In this document: piece by piece, positions 24,113-35,172 of the stretch
How the letters are laid out: the number at the start of each line of letters is the position of its first letter
How positions within the stretch are numbered: position 1 is the stretch's first letter
Origin: Fomes fomentarius
Taxonomy: Eukaryota; Basidiomycota; Agaricomycetes; Polyporales; Polyporaceae
NCBI GenBank assembly: GCA_022606135.1
Contig: JABYQN010000001.1
Span: 434,001-498,000 of the forward strand
Direction of reading: 5' to 3'
Length of the DNA: 64,000 nucleotides
Notes under the pieces: generated by a model
Told to the model about the DNA's origin: nothing
Seen by the model: the letters and a program-made list of their open reading frames with translations, nothing else
The model's database searches: none
Program-made: the position numbers and the translations under genes

Positions 24113-24753
24113 TCGGCGCTGAGGTCTGTCCCAGCACCCTCACCTGCGCGTACACAGTGAGTTCGATGTTCCTGATGTACTTTACCATGTTGACAAAACT
24201 GTGCTGCCTAGTTTGTAGCATCATCTAGTAACTGTTGTTGACTCGCACACACCGTCTACCGGCGGAACGACTCCTCACTCTGTAGAGTAGTTGTCTCAGG
24301 AACAGTTGTACAATAAAAATGTTTCCTAGATATATGCCGGTCTCTCGCCGATCCCTGTCGTGCAGACACTAATCATGCGCAAGAATAAGAAGGTATTGCA
24401 GAGCCTTCCGGCCCTCTTTCAGGCCCCAGTGGCGACGTCCTGGCAGTACATACTAGTTGTGATCGAGTAGCTAATGCTTCTGCGGGCCTAGGGAGGCGGT
24501 AACGACACGCATGTCTGGGATACACCACGGAACATCGCACATCTCGATGCATATGATTGTTGAAGCTGTGGAACCAGGGTGCGAGCCTACTGCGGCCGCG
24601 CCAACCAGTACACTGTCACTACAGCTGTGTAGGGGGCGCCCGTGAGAAGCTTATGTAACTCCACTAGGAATTTTCGTATATGACCTCGTCAAGACGCGCT
24701 CGTACCCTACTCAACTCCTCCACTCTCTATCGTCCATTATAACCAGCATCAAA
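24113..24753. other. Intergenic region
   Basis: 3' flank of the CCDC124-like gene and promoter region of the calcipressin gene. No gene or repeat is recognised. Confidence 0.4.
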
Positions 24754-25594
24754 ATGGTACACAACCTTTCTGTATCCATTCCTCCGTCTCCCGGTTCACC
24801 GACCAGTCCTCCCTCTCTGACAATGTCAAGCCCGACGTCGCCACATCGGACAAACACACTGGTGATCACACGCCTGCCCCCACATTTCTTCGAGCCCATC
24901 ATCCAGGAAGCATTGAAGAGCCATTTCTCGACATACGGACCTTTGCACACATGGGCACCGATCAAGGGTTTCGCTCGGGTGATCATGGTCTACTTCTCTG
25001 AGGAGGATGCGGAGATAGCCAAGGAGACCAACGACGGTCTCGTCCTCGGCGACGTGAAAGAAGAGTATGTGCCTCTCCATCGTCTCCTTTGCCACAATTA
25101 CGCACGGTGTTGACTTTTGGGACGAAACTAGGACAGACTACATCCTCCGGGTGTATCGCGCGGACCCGACACCGATCGAGTCGGATGAGACTCACGAGCA
25201 CAATCACTATCTTCGCCCACCAGTGAACGAGAAGAATTTCCTCATCTCTCCGCCAGGATCTCCACCCGTGGGGTGGGAGCAGATCCGTGAAGACCCGCCC
25301 AATTCCACCCCGCTCGCGCACGACCTCAGCGTCGCACTGCGCAAGCTCGAGCTCCAGGCGGAGCAAGAGCGGCGCGGGCCAGGACTGGAGGTGCTGCTGG
25401 AGGCGGACGAGGACGGCGTCGGGATCAGCGTGTGCGTGGAGGATTGCGATGCGGTGGACAACGGCCTTGTCCAGATCACGGCCGACGATGAGGATTGGGC
25501 GTATGGCGACATGGCCCCGTCGCGGATGCGCTGGAGACCGACGCCTGCGGCTATGCCACCGACGGCATTGCCGCCTGTGGCTATCTCCGCTTGA
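24754..25594 (+). CDS. RCN1: Calcipressin (regulator of calcineurin, RCAN)
   Basis: Two exons, 24754-25064 and 25132-25594, encode 257 residues. The N-terminal RRM-like fold is visible as NTLVITRLPPHFFEP, then LHTWAPIKGFARVIMVYF. The diagnostic family motif FLISPPGSPPVGW follows, in the position of the serine-proline repeat that binds calcineurin. The acidic C-terminal third (EADEDGVGISVCVEDCDAVD) is less conserved. Calcipressins bind the calcineurin catalytic subunit and modulate calcium-dependent dephosphorylation. A GT donor lies just after the stop (about 25612), so a 3' UTR intron is possible. A fragment of this gene recurs at 30.06 kb. Confidence 0.92.
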
Positions 25595-26628
25595 TCTATG
25601 TCGCTTTTTCAGGTGAGTACCACCCGCTGTTGCTCCGTAGCGTTCTTTGTTCGCGCTCGCCTCTCCGTTGTGTGATGATCACTTTCTCAGACCTGTACCG
25701 ACCCGAGAGGGCTTGAAGACTACATCTTATTGCCATTGATTTATCTGACACCCTCTTCTTGTCTTGAGTTGCCTTGCATTCCATGCGTCAGGTGTGCTGA
25801 CTGCCTTGTAACACAGGATCTTTCACTGCAATCCTATCGCGTTATACTACAACACGCACTGTGAGTGTTTCATCCTGTGTGTTGTTTCTTTCCCTTGTCA
25901 GTCCGCTGCCCACGCACATGATGAGATCCTATCAGACCTGTTCTGAATCCACATGGAGAAAAAACCTAGATATTGCCAATTGTTCCTTCTGATGCGCTCG
26001 CAACCATTTCCTTTTGCTATCCGCTCGCTCATGTGGACGACGTTGCTGACGTGCGTCCTCTCTAGAATGCCTCGGGCCTCAGGATTCGCTTTGCATGCTG
26101 TCGCTCACATTCTCATATCGTTCATGGACATTCGGATCTGGATCGTCGCATCACCTCGCATCTCGCACATCATCATATCGTATCGTACACGTACACATGT
26201 CATGTTTCTCTATATGGTCAAATCTAGCTGTATGTCTACCATCCCGTCAATCGTCGAGCCTTTACTTGTGACTATCGGTGTGACTATCGGTGCACCTCCA
26301 GCTTCGAAGCCCAAGATGGGGTATCATCCAAGATCTCCGAACATCATGTAGTCCGCCGAATGTGAGTGACTGCCAATTGCGACTCCGAGATCGGCCAGAG
26401 GAACACGAAGACCTGGATTGCGCTCGAGTACGAATATTGCCGATGGTGATAACACTGCTGACGTCTCGCAATTGTCCTGCCAGTGAAATGGCAATATCCT
26501 CCCGTCACTCATGGACGGGATAAATCATATACCATACTCAATATCAAGAGCACCCAATACTAGTCAATTCGCTACTGATCGGACCACATACACATCGTGT
26601 AAGTGTGTATCAGTAGGACTACCTGAGA
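25595..26628. other. Intergenic region with a duplicated segment
   Basis: No gene is convincing in this 1-kb stretch. Bases about 26121-26265 recur with moderate divergence at about 30168-30305. In the second copy the segment is joined directly to a fragment of calcipressin coding sequence. This marks it as part of a duplicated calcipressin locus. Confidence 0.5.
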
Positions 26629-28013
26629 TCATATACCAATAGTAGGCCTAGGAAAAAGGAGATCCTTCGTGCCTTTCTTCTTCCCCTTCCTGACCCACTT
26701 TACCAGAAGATCGAACTGGTTGACAAAAGTCTTCCCAAACCCAATTCCACCTTCAGTGGCTTTCCTCACACTGGAGACCATCTGCACCACAGAGCTGCTC
26801 TTGTATGCAAACTTCCTGAGCTTCCTGGCCAGCTCGAAACCTGTCGCCCCATCCGGGTCCTGATAGACACTCGAGTCGGTGAGAGGATCGAGGGCTGGCA
26901 CGTCTGCTCGGCGGAAGTACATGAACTGGCTGAACTCGTCCACGACGAGGATCGCGACGGTTTCATCGTTGCGAGGCTCCTCGGCGAACACGACCTGCAC
27001 CGCTTGGATGACTTGCGGCAACATCTTGTCTATGACGACCTTTGCGACCGCAAGGGGTGCCATGTCCTTGTCCTGCATGTCCGAGTCCTCGCCGTCCTCA
27101 CCGTCCTCACCATCCTCTCCGTCCTCACCATCCTCTCCGTCATCACCGTCCTTCGTGTCCCCGGTCTTGCCACGAGGCCGGGATGACTTGACTTCCACCA
27201 CGGCGAAGGTGCGTCGGCCAATCTCGTCGTATGCGTCGTTGATGTGAGCGATATCGAGGCGGAAGTCGGGGTACCGCACAAACTCTACAACTTTCGTGGT
27301 GTTCCCGACTGTGGTCGTGATCGTCGTTGTGGCCGCACCGTTGGAGCGTGTGGTGCTCACACTGGTCGCGCTGCTCGCGGTTGACACCCCGACCGCCATT
27401 GATATTGAGGCAAGATCTGGGGCATGGACTAGTGCAGGGGCCACTGGTGCGGCCGCCTGTGGAAAAGGCAAGTTTTCTTGACCGAGGAGAAAATGCCCAT
27501 ACCCCTCGCCGCCGTCGTGAGCAGATTGGCCGTCCCCGTCCCCGTCCGCCTCCTCCTCCCCGTCCGCCTCCTCGCCGCTGTCGTCACCAGATTGGCGGCC
27601 CTCGTCTCCGTCCCCGTCCTCCCCGTCCTCCCCGTCCTCCCCGTCCTCCCGTCCTCCCCTCCTCACCGCTGTCGTGACCAAATTGGCCGTCCTCGTCCCT
27701 GTCCGCCTCCCCCTCGCCGCTGTCGTCACCAGATTGGCCGTCCTCGTCCCCGTCCGCCTCCTCGTTCCTCACGACTTCTTCAGGCGCTTCACCCACTTGG
27801 TCCTTTAGCGGGCCCCACTTGTTGTCTGCCTGCCTCACCCTCCGCGAGCGTGTGCTCCGCCGAAGGGGCCCGACTTGTCGTGTGGTAGCAGGGGAGATCG
27901 GGCGTGGAAAGGTGGGATCGCGAGATTCTTCTATCTCTTGAACTGTGTACTCGCGCTCGAATCTGATAACACCTTGGGGATCGCAGTAGAAGACAAGCCC
28001 CTCGTTAGCTGCC
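26629..28013 (-). CDS. Acidic-repeat protein, possible PD-(D/E)XK-like core (5' end and frame unresolved)
   Basis: An upstream open frame (28013 to about 27655) encodes FYCDPQGVIRFEREYTVQ and then acid-rich GDDSGE repeats. A second frame (from about 27680 to 26629) continues the same acidic repeats. It then has VVEFVRYPDFRLDIAHIND, RRTFAVVEVKSSRP, a second GED run, VAILVVDEFSQFMYFRRAD and a lysine-rich end. The two frames meet inside a nine-base minisatellite, so the break may be a repeat-length change or an unrecognised intron. The PDF...FAVVEVKSS spacing resembles the D...ExK core of the restriction-endonuclease-like fold. That fold recurs in large mushroom families. The assignment is inference. 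No ATG is seen at the 5' end, where an acceptor (CCTAG at 28014-28018) suggests an upstream exon. Confidence 0.5.
27085..27152. repeat. 9-bp coding minisatellite (GED units), distal array
   Basis: Tandem CCRTCCTCW-type nonamers, read on the minus strand as Gly-Glu-Asp repeats. They sit inside the acidic-repeat gene, between EVKSS and the C-terminal domain. Confidence 0.8.
27608..27656. repeat. 9-bp coding minisatellite (GED units), proximal array
   Basis: Tandem CCCCGTCCT-type nonamers. Most units have four Cs but at least two contain three Cs, and the two reading frames of the host gene cross here. This is the same repeat type as the distal array. Confidence 0.8.
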
Positions 28014-28547
28014 TAGGACCATCGTAGAAATGAACAGCAGTGAGCGACTGGGTATATGCAGAAGAGAACTTGAGAACGATGTGGCGTGGTGTGCGGTTTA
28101 TAGGCACGATACTGACCCAATGCACAGACTAGATGAGCGGACAATATCCCGGTACTCTGCTTTGTTCTCCAGCCCGCGACAATAGCAATTCGTACTACGT
28201 GGGAGCCCGTGGGAGCCCGTGGAAGCTCCTCATGCTCCAGAAGCCGAAACTATGTGCTTTTGCCAGCGTGGTTTTCAATCTCGGTAGAACTTCGCTGAGG
28301 ATATACCCCTTCGAAGATGACGAAACAATAGTGTTATGATCCAGGACCTGGACAATCGATTCGTCGTGTCGGTCCGAATCTGTTGTATCGGAATGAGTCA
28401 TGCTGGGGTCACGGGCAATACTTATGCTGACGCCCAGAACTTGGTGTTTGTCTTTGCTTGTACACGCGCCCATGTTGAAGTTCGACTTTTGTCGTTATAT
28501 ATAACTCATGATCTCTATCCCTGCGTCTTCTTCAACTATCTCCTATC
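28014..28547. other. Divergent intergenic region
   Basis: Lies between the acidic-repeat gene (minus) and X2 (plus). It may hold a 5' exon of the former. No independent gene is seen. Confidence 0.35.
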
Positions 28548-29395
28548 ATGGCAGAAACACAACGACGCCAACGCGCTCCCATCCATATTCATCCGGATGT
28601 CCTCTTCGCCCCGAGCGATGGTCTGACGTACCATCCAGATGTAAGTCCGCAGTTCGTATATCCTCTTTAGCCAACTGCTCATGTTCCGCAGGAGGATTGT
28701 CGCGTGTTTGCGCAACAACCAGTTCCAGGCCCCATTCTACCTTTTACCTACCTCATCCCTTCCCCCGACGCTGAGCTGAAGCCACCGACGCTGAGGCTCG
28801 GCTGGAGGCTCGGGCCTTTCAAGCTAATGGAGCTGGCCCGCCGCTACTTCCCTAATACCATCGAGCGGTGCATGGGCCCTCCCACTGCCGGGATGTTCCA
28901 CTTAGAGGATGAAGTAGAATATTCAGAAGAGGCCTGGGAGGAAGAGAACGACAACATCATTGAGACCATTCTGGGCCCCGGCCTTGCTATCGCCCTCTGC
29001 TCGGTTCTCGGCATTCCTTCGAAGTACGAGGAGATGGTCTGCGTCTTCCCGCTATGCGACTCGCAGTTGAACGAAGAGTACACCCTGATAATCGGATCGA
29101 ACTACCTTGGGATACCGCCACCCGAGGCGGTGGCGAAGCTCGGGGAGATGGTTGCGTCTATAGCACCCGACGTGCCTCTTATGTGGTACCTCGATATCTA
29201 CAAGTGGAAATGGCGCAGGGTTCCTCCGAAGCCCAAGGGTGAGCTTCGTCTAACGGGTTCGCGCTGTAGCACAGATGCTGACGCTCTGCCATAGGCACGC
29301 GTCCCAAGAAAGTTGTGCAGAAGAAAGTTGTGCAGAAGAAAGTCATACGCAAGAAAGTCGAGAAATCCGCAACCTCGAGCTCGACAGCTTCATGA
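28548..29395 (+). CDS. Unknown repeated family X, copy 2 (X2)
   Basis: Three exons (28548-28640, 28692-29238, 29295-29395) give 246 residues. The protein starts MAETQRRQRAPIHIHPD. It then matches X1 through FAQQPVPGPILPFTYLIPS, LRLGWRLGPFKLMELARR and EAVAKLGEMVASIAPDV. The last exon is a lysine/valine-rich tail with the KKVVQ unit repeated (TRPKKVVQKKVVQKKVIRKK), longer than in X1 and X3. This is the only copy besides X1 without an obvious lesion. A decayed ALG2 fragment follows 260 bases downstream, mirroring X3 followed by intact ALG2. Function is unknown. Confidence 0.78.
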
Positions 29396-29654
29396 GAACT
29401 TGGCGCTCGTTGTCCATCGCTGTCACATCCACGGCCTCTTGTCTTTCCGCGATTGTACAGCATTAGCACTAGACGATAGCATGTACAATGGCCATTGATC
29501 AGTTTTTATCTTTCTATCCTTCTCGTACATTCGGATCTCACTCTCACGAGTTCGTGCATCTCCATCGGTAGACTGAGTATAACAAGGCGCTGTTGTGCGA
29601 ACGAGCAAGATCGCCCGGGCGCCCACGTATAACGTCGTATCCATCGTTGTCCCC

Positions 29655-30062
29655 CACCATTGCTTCGCCGTGGCGCTCTCTCGTATGACGTCTACTTTGT
29701 CGACCAATTGTCGACATGCACCATTTCTCCGCGCATTCGCACATACGCGCGTCCTGTTCTATCGTCATTTCTCGGACCGGTTGCTCGCAGAAGGAGTATA
29801 CGTGGAGGGTGAGGTCAAGTGTCTTGAAGCGGATATACCAGTTACCTTGGATAGACAACAACTAGTATGTACTTTGTCCTTTTGATTAAACATCAACTCA
29901 TTCAATACGCACCATCCCTCGTGTCGTATCCTGGAATCTATCTGCAGTCGTATGCACCTCCGGATGTATCTGACTCAGACATTTCGTCGATAGTCTTGTA
30001 TGTCACGTACTCACGTCCGCGACCATTACGCTGTCAGTGCTGGTCAGAGACCGTTCGACGTT
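29655..30062 (+). pseudogene. ALG2: ALG2 fragment (truncated, decayed)
   Basis: Homologous at the DNA level to ALG2 exons 3-4 and the start of intron 4 at 35.56-36.06 kb. Shared stretches include the DNA for [11 protein letters not shown], a YVEG segment, the [16 protein letters not shown] region and ISS. Exons 1, 2, 5 and 6 are absent. Internal deletions remove the segment around the exon 3/4 junction, and frame is lost. The fragment cannot encode a mannosyltransferase. It sits in the same order after X2 as intact ALG2 does after X3. Confidence 0.8.
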
Positions 30063-30305
30063 GCGATGAAGGATGAATATGTGCCCTCTCATCGTCACAA
30101 CCACGCACGGTGCAGACCTTGGATCAATCTAGGTCAGACTACACCTCCGGTGTGTCGCGCTCATGGGCACTTGGAATTGCCAGTGGATCGTCGCATCGCC
30201 CTCGCATCTCGCACACCATCGCATCGCATCGCACACGTACATACGGTACACATGTCATGTCTCTGTATGGTGAAATCTAGCTGTGTGTCTACTCTCACTG
30301 CTGTT
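30063..30305 (+). pseudogene. Calcipressin locus fragment
   Basis: From about 30063 the sequence switches from ALG2-like to calcipressin-like. It matches the end of calcipressin exon 1, its intron and the first about 35 bases of exon 2 (25048-25165). It then jumps to the 3' flank of that gene (from about 26121). About 0.95 kb of the parent locus is missing. It is too short and diverged to be coding. Confidence 0.7.
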
Positions 30306-30555
30306 TCTTCAACAATGACAATGGTTCTCGTCAACCGTGGAAGTACAGGTTGGTCTCGTTCTGCATTGACAGAGGGAACTGAGGTTTACCTACGAGCGAA
30401 GCGCATTGCAACAATCGAGTTCCTGTGCGAAACAGGCCTCCTAGAGCACTGCTTAGTTACGATGTGCCTTGCCGACCATGCGTTGAATGAGAATTCTAAA
30501 GAAACAGCGGCTTGTAATACACATCAAGATATTAATGCATGCATCTTAGGAAGCA

Positions 30556-33134
30556 TCAAGGTGGTCGCAGAGAAGACTTGCGGTTGTATGTCGACCCCGA
30601 TCCGCGTCCTAAGCGTGTGGTCCGCCGACCACGAGTCCTAGTAGGAGCTGGCATCGGACGTGGCTCCAGATCCTCAACCTGAGGTAGCTCTGACTCCTCG
30701 TCTTCCTCGGGTACAGCAGTCATCTGTGACCGCCTCCGAGTCTTCGCGCGTGTGCATACACGTTTGCGTTCCGGCTTCCCGTTGTCACCTACATCTTCCT
30801 TTAGGTGAGCACTCGTAAGAGGAACGAGGGGCTTATTCAAGGGCATCTGCGGGACGTGGGCCTTGGAGGGATCCTTGAGGAGATCACCACACTTGTCGTC
30901 CGTCGGCCACTCGCGCTGCAGAAGGTCGTCGAACAGGTTGAGCAGCGCCTTGTGATTCTCCAGCTTCTGGGCGTTCGCGGCTCGCTTGTGGGGGTCGACG
31001 CTGATGTAGTCGTCCTCGTCCGCCTCTGACTGCGACTCGCCTTCGAGCTGCGCGTAGCGGGCGCGGAGCCATCGCAACACGGTGCGGACAAAGTTGTTGG
31101 CGGGATGGCGGTCCTTGAGGTCGTCGTCCAAGAACTTGTATTTCTCCCCGCAGACTTTGGGAAGCCTGGCAGTGGAGATGGCGGACCGACGCCCGGGACC
31201 GCACCGGTACTCGGCGAGGGTGTCTCCATAGTCGTAGTCGTCGAAAAGGTCGAACATGGCAGATGTGACGTTGAGACACGTGTGACGGAGGTAGCGTAGA
31301 GCATTGTAGAGGATCACCCAAAAGATGGACTCTAGCTCATCGGCAGTCATGACAGCCGCGCTGGGGTCATCGAGGAGCCGAGCACAGGTGAACTGCCACG
31401 TTCCCTGTTCAACTTGATTAGTTGTCACCGTGGCTTTGCATAAATCCGTAGCGAATACGTACTATGCGCTTTGGCTGTCGAGCTGCCAACTGCTTGTCAT
31501 CGGGCGTTATAGGCTTGGATAACTCCCAGTCGATGAGTACACCTCTCCAAGTGACGCGCTGCTTCCCATCCTCACACTTGACGATGGTTGGACAGATTAC
31601 CATGTTACCGGCACTTATGTCCCGGTGGTGGACGTGAGCTTTGTTTACAGCATCTTCATGAGCTAGAGATACACATTGAGGTAGATGTTTCGCTAGCAAG
31701 TATGTCAAGACTCACCTTGCACACAGTCTCGAACGACGGAGAACAATTGCTTTCCGTTTTTGAATACACTGAGCGACAGACAAACCTCTTCGACGACTAG
31801 GCGATAGTGGCGGAAGTAGCACTTGCCTCTATTGACACATGCGTTCTGCGAGGGCGTAAGGGATGAAATGAGCTCTCCATTACGAGTTCGTTTGCTGGTT
31901 CTGCGCTGAGGAGTCTTAGGGCGGACGAGATCGGCATCCGTGGCACTTGGTGGTTCCTCGGCGGGCTTCCTCTCTGCGGACTTCTTGGCGAGGGACGGAG
32001 TCGAGGTGTGATGGTCGAGTTCTGCATCACAGACATACGTGGGGACGTTGCGCACTTTCGCCGCAGCAAGCTTGCGCAGAACGGCGCCTTCCATCTCGAT
32101 GTTCTCGTAGAAAGGACGCCATGCATCCTTCAAGAACACAAAATGTTCAGCGGTCTTATCCCATGCAACGAAACCCCGCGTCCCACGCCCACTCATTCCG
32201 GGTGCTGCGATGATTGGCTTGCCAACCAGGTAAGCTCGCATTCCACCGGACGAAGTCAGCACATATATTCGGTATCTGGGCGCGCCGTCCGCAATAGATG
32301 CAGCGAAGAGATCCCTGACATGCTTGAAGGTGTGGGGTCCCTGGGACTCAACAACTGTTCCCTCAGCCTCGGAGATGTCAGTGGCGCACTCCTGGGCCTC
32401 TTTGGTCATCTTCCTGTAATCGGAGCTTGTCGGGGAGAGAGGAATCGCGGTGTCATCGCTCCCACGTGCTGAGGATGTGAGGAGAGACAGGCCCCAGAGG
32501 ATGTCACGGAGAGTCACACGATCCTCTGTGTAGTCGAATGATTCAGTGAGAATAGTACCCGAGCGGTCCCAGCGGGTGACGCGTGCGCGAGTGCCGTTGA
32601 TGAGGAAGAAGAACAAGACCGTGCGGTGCTGGACAGAGAAAGCGTGGCCAACGTATTCGGTCATCTGACCGCAGACTTTTACACGAGATTTCACGTTCGC
32701 GTCGTCTAGTTTAATGTCGTAAGGATCGTGGTCTGAGCCACCGGGGTTGAACTCCCAAAGAGCTTCTTGGATTTCCCAATGAGGACGGCCATCTTGGGGA
32801 ACAAGCTTGGTGGCGTACAGAGCGGCGTCAACTTTCAGGCGTTTAGTGTCCATAGGGTCCCACTTGTCTTGCGAGGTGGCAAGCTGGAAGTCTGGACATG
32901 GGCTATGGTGACCAGACCTCTTCATCCATTGCTCCTTATGGTGCTGTCAGTCATAGCTACGGACAGATGTAAACCACATACCCAAAGCTCAGCAATCCGC
33001 CGTTGATTGCTTCCCGTTGATGCTGCCTTCCTGACCTCATCCACAATGTCGTTGCTCATCGGCGGCGGCTTGGTTGGACACGACCTGGGCGAAGGGAAGG
33101 AGAAGAGGGTCTTGATGAACTCATTGGTTGTCAT
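30556..33134 (-). CDS. FunK1-type fungal protein kinase K4
   Basis: Exons 32982-33134, 31716-32934, 31463-31662 and 30556-31404 join to 806 residues with the family's intron phases 0, 1, 0. Landmarks are PGMSGRGTRGF, the lysine in FVFLKDAWR, an alpha-C glutamate in IEMEGAVL, HRDISAGN and DWELSK. The tail has an acidic EEDEESELPQ run and ends RGRRTTRLGRGSGSTYN. It is the near twin of K2 (shared ATSQDKWD, QMTEYVGHAFSVQHRTVLFF). First exon, 5' leader and introns all align between the two. Regulation may be shared, given the conserved TATA and leader block. Confidence 0.9.
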
Positions 33135-33345
33135 GATTATGTCCATGTTCAAATTAGCGTTACTCTCTGCAGCTTCTTGATTTTGATTGAGGTGAGTCGG
33201 TTCCCGTACTCGCCGTAACTAAGAACCGCAGCGGAGCGGAGATGAATATGAGGCAGAACCAGGAAGCGCAGAGAAAGGGTATGGGCCAGTAGGATTGGAC
33301 AATGTCGGCCAAACGGGGGTTTTGTGGCCGAGTTATATAGTGCGT
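33135..33345 (-). promoter_or_regulatory. K4 upstream block with TATATAA, conserved with K2
   Basis: Minus-strand leader aligned with 8994-9254 of K2. TATATAA lies at 33333-33339 and is followed by CTCGGCCACAA, as in K2. About 205 bases separate it from the K4 start codon, so a moderately long 5' UTR is implied. Confidence 0.5.
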
Positions 33346-33989
33346 CCTCAACTTGACGCAATGCACACCCACACAATGAAGGGTTGTAATTGAGCAGTAG
33401 ACTTAGATAAAGGACCCTGTCTTGTCTTAGAGCAAGGACCTGGCAAGGACCGGCCCGGAGCGTTCAACTTAAACGGGAGCCTGGTGCGAACTGATTATGT
33501 AATCATGTGTGGTGACATGACCCAGTCTCATATAATTACGTAAATTCAACTTCTCTCAGACTGGTTCAATAATCACAGAGTCTCTGATTTCATGCCGCCA
33601 CTGCTCTTCCTCCAGCTCCCCAGATGGCGAACAGAGCTCCATCATGCCGCAAAGGATTATTAGCAATATATCCCAAGGCAACAGACACGAAGGCTGTACG
33701 GTAGTAGTACTAACATCAGTCGTTGACGATCCTCTCATGGTAACTCGAGTGGCCCCTGCGTAAGTAATCTCACGACGCCATGCAGCATCTCCAGCGACCA
33801 AGAATGCAGACATTGTCCGTACACGTCAACGTTGCCCATCTCGACTAGCAATTTGCAGCTAGCGCCTAGGGCCAAATGTAAAAGCGTCCAGACACAAGTT
33901 GAACTTGATAGACTGGTGGCGTTCAGTATACAACCACGACGTTCCGAATCTCTGACCGCATCTATGCTACGCACGTCTTGACTCCTATT
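33346..33989. other. Intergenic region; 5' flank of X3
   Basis: No intact gene. About 33815-33989 aligns with the flank of relic X4 (about 44760-44938, minus), including blocks around CTGCAGCTGGCGC / TTGCAGCTAGCGC and ACAACCACGACGTT. The duplicated unit therefore included roughly 180 bases of upstream sequence. Confidence 0.5.
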
Positions 33990-34821
33990 ATGGCACAACC
34001 ATAGCAACGCCGACCCGCCCCCATCCATGTTCATCCGGATATCCTCTTCGCCCCGAAAGATCGTCTGACGTATGACGATCCGGACGTAGGTCCACCGTTC
34101 GCGATTCCCTCTCTTGCCATCCGCTCACGCTCAGCAGGAGGAACGTCGCATTTTTGCTCAACAACCATTTCCAGGATCCAGTCTGCCCTTTTCCTACCTC
34201 ATCCCTTCCCGCACCGCTCAGCTGAAGCCACCGACCTTGAGACTCGGCTGGAGGCTTGGGCCCTACAAGGTGATGGAGCTCGTCCGCCGCTACTTCCCCG
34301 ATACTATCGAGCGGTGTCAGGGCCCTCTCAATGCTGGGATGTTCGATTCTGATGGCAATCAACTAGAGTCTCCTGATGAGGCCTGGGAGGAGGAGAACGA
34401 CAACATTTTCGAGACTATCATGGGCGTGGAGCTCATCATCGCCCTCCGCACGCTACTCTCCATCAAGAAAGATAAGATGGTCCGGGTCTTGCCGCTATAC
34501 GACTCGGAGTTGAAGGGCGAGTTTACGCTGACAATCGGGACGAATTACCTTGGAATACCGTCAAGAGAGGCGATCGCGAAGCTCGAGGAGATGGTTGTGT
34601 CTGTAGCACCCGATGCACGTCTTTATGGTACCTTGATTCCCACGAGTGGCAATGGTATAGGCTCTCTTTAAAGCCCAAGCAGCTCCAGGGTGAGTCTCGT
34701 CGAACCGGTTTTGCGCTGTAGCTGAAGTGAGTGCTGACGCTCTTCCGCAGACACGTGTACGAAGAAAGCTGTGCGCAAGAAAGTTGCGAGAACTACAACC
34801 TCCAGCTCGACAGCTTCATGA
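33990..34821 (+). pseudogene. Unknown repeated family X, copy 3 (X3), broken
   Basis: The three-exon layout is kept, with introns at about 34083-34137 and 34693-34750. Two lesions are visible. An in-frame TAG sits at codon 5 (MAQP then stop). One base is missing in the segment aligned with the M-W-Y-L region of X1 (about 34625), which shifts frame before the second intron. The rest is well preserved: IFAQQPFPGSSLPFSYLIPS, LRLGWRLGPYKVMELVRR and a tail of TKKAVRKKVARTTTS. A downstream start could bypass the stop but not the frameshift. I call it a recent pseudogene. Confidence 0.75.
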
Positions 34822-35172
34822 GAAGTTCAAGTTGCGTTCAAGGGGTCGTTGTCCGTCGTCCTCATCACAGCTTGTGTCCTCCGCCATTGTACAGCATGAG
34901 CACTAGACGACGTCATATGTATCAGGACACGTACCATAGCGCATTTTTCTCCATCCTTCCTCTCGTACAATTTAAGGTTTTGGGAGCACCTGTGCGTGGA
35001 ACTGAGCGCTGTTGTGTCAACGTTGTGCTGGCGCCTGGTAGGCGCCAACGTGTACACTGTACTTGACTCTGTACGACGACTTTCTAAAGTTCACGTTGCT
35101 CGCACGCTCGCTTTCCATCACCACGTCCTGAAGAGCCATCTATACAACTCCTTTGACGACCTGTCTTTGACT

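Noticed and set aside
33640..33690. Sequence resembling the MPQRII segment of a kinase first exon on the plus strand
   Set aside because: Only about 20 bases match and the rest does not follow; too short to call a kinase relic.
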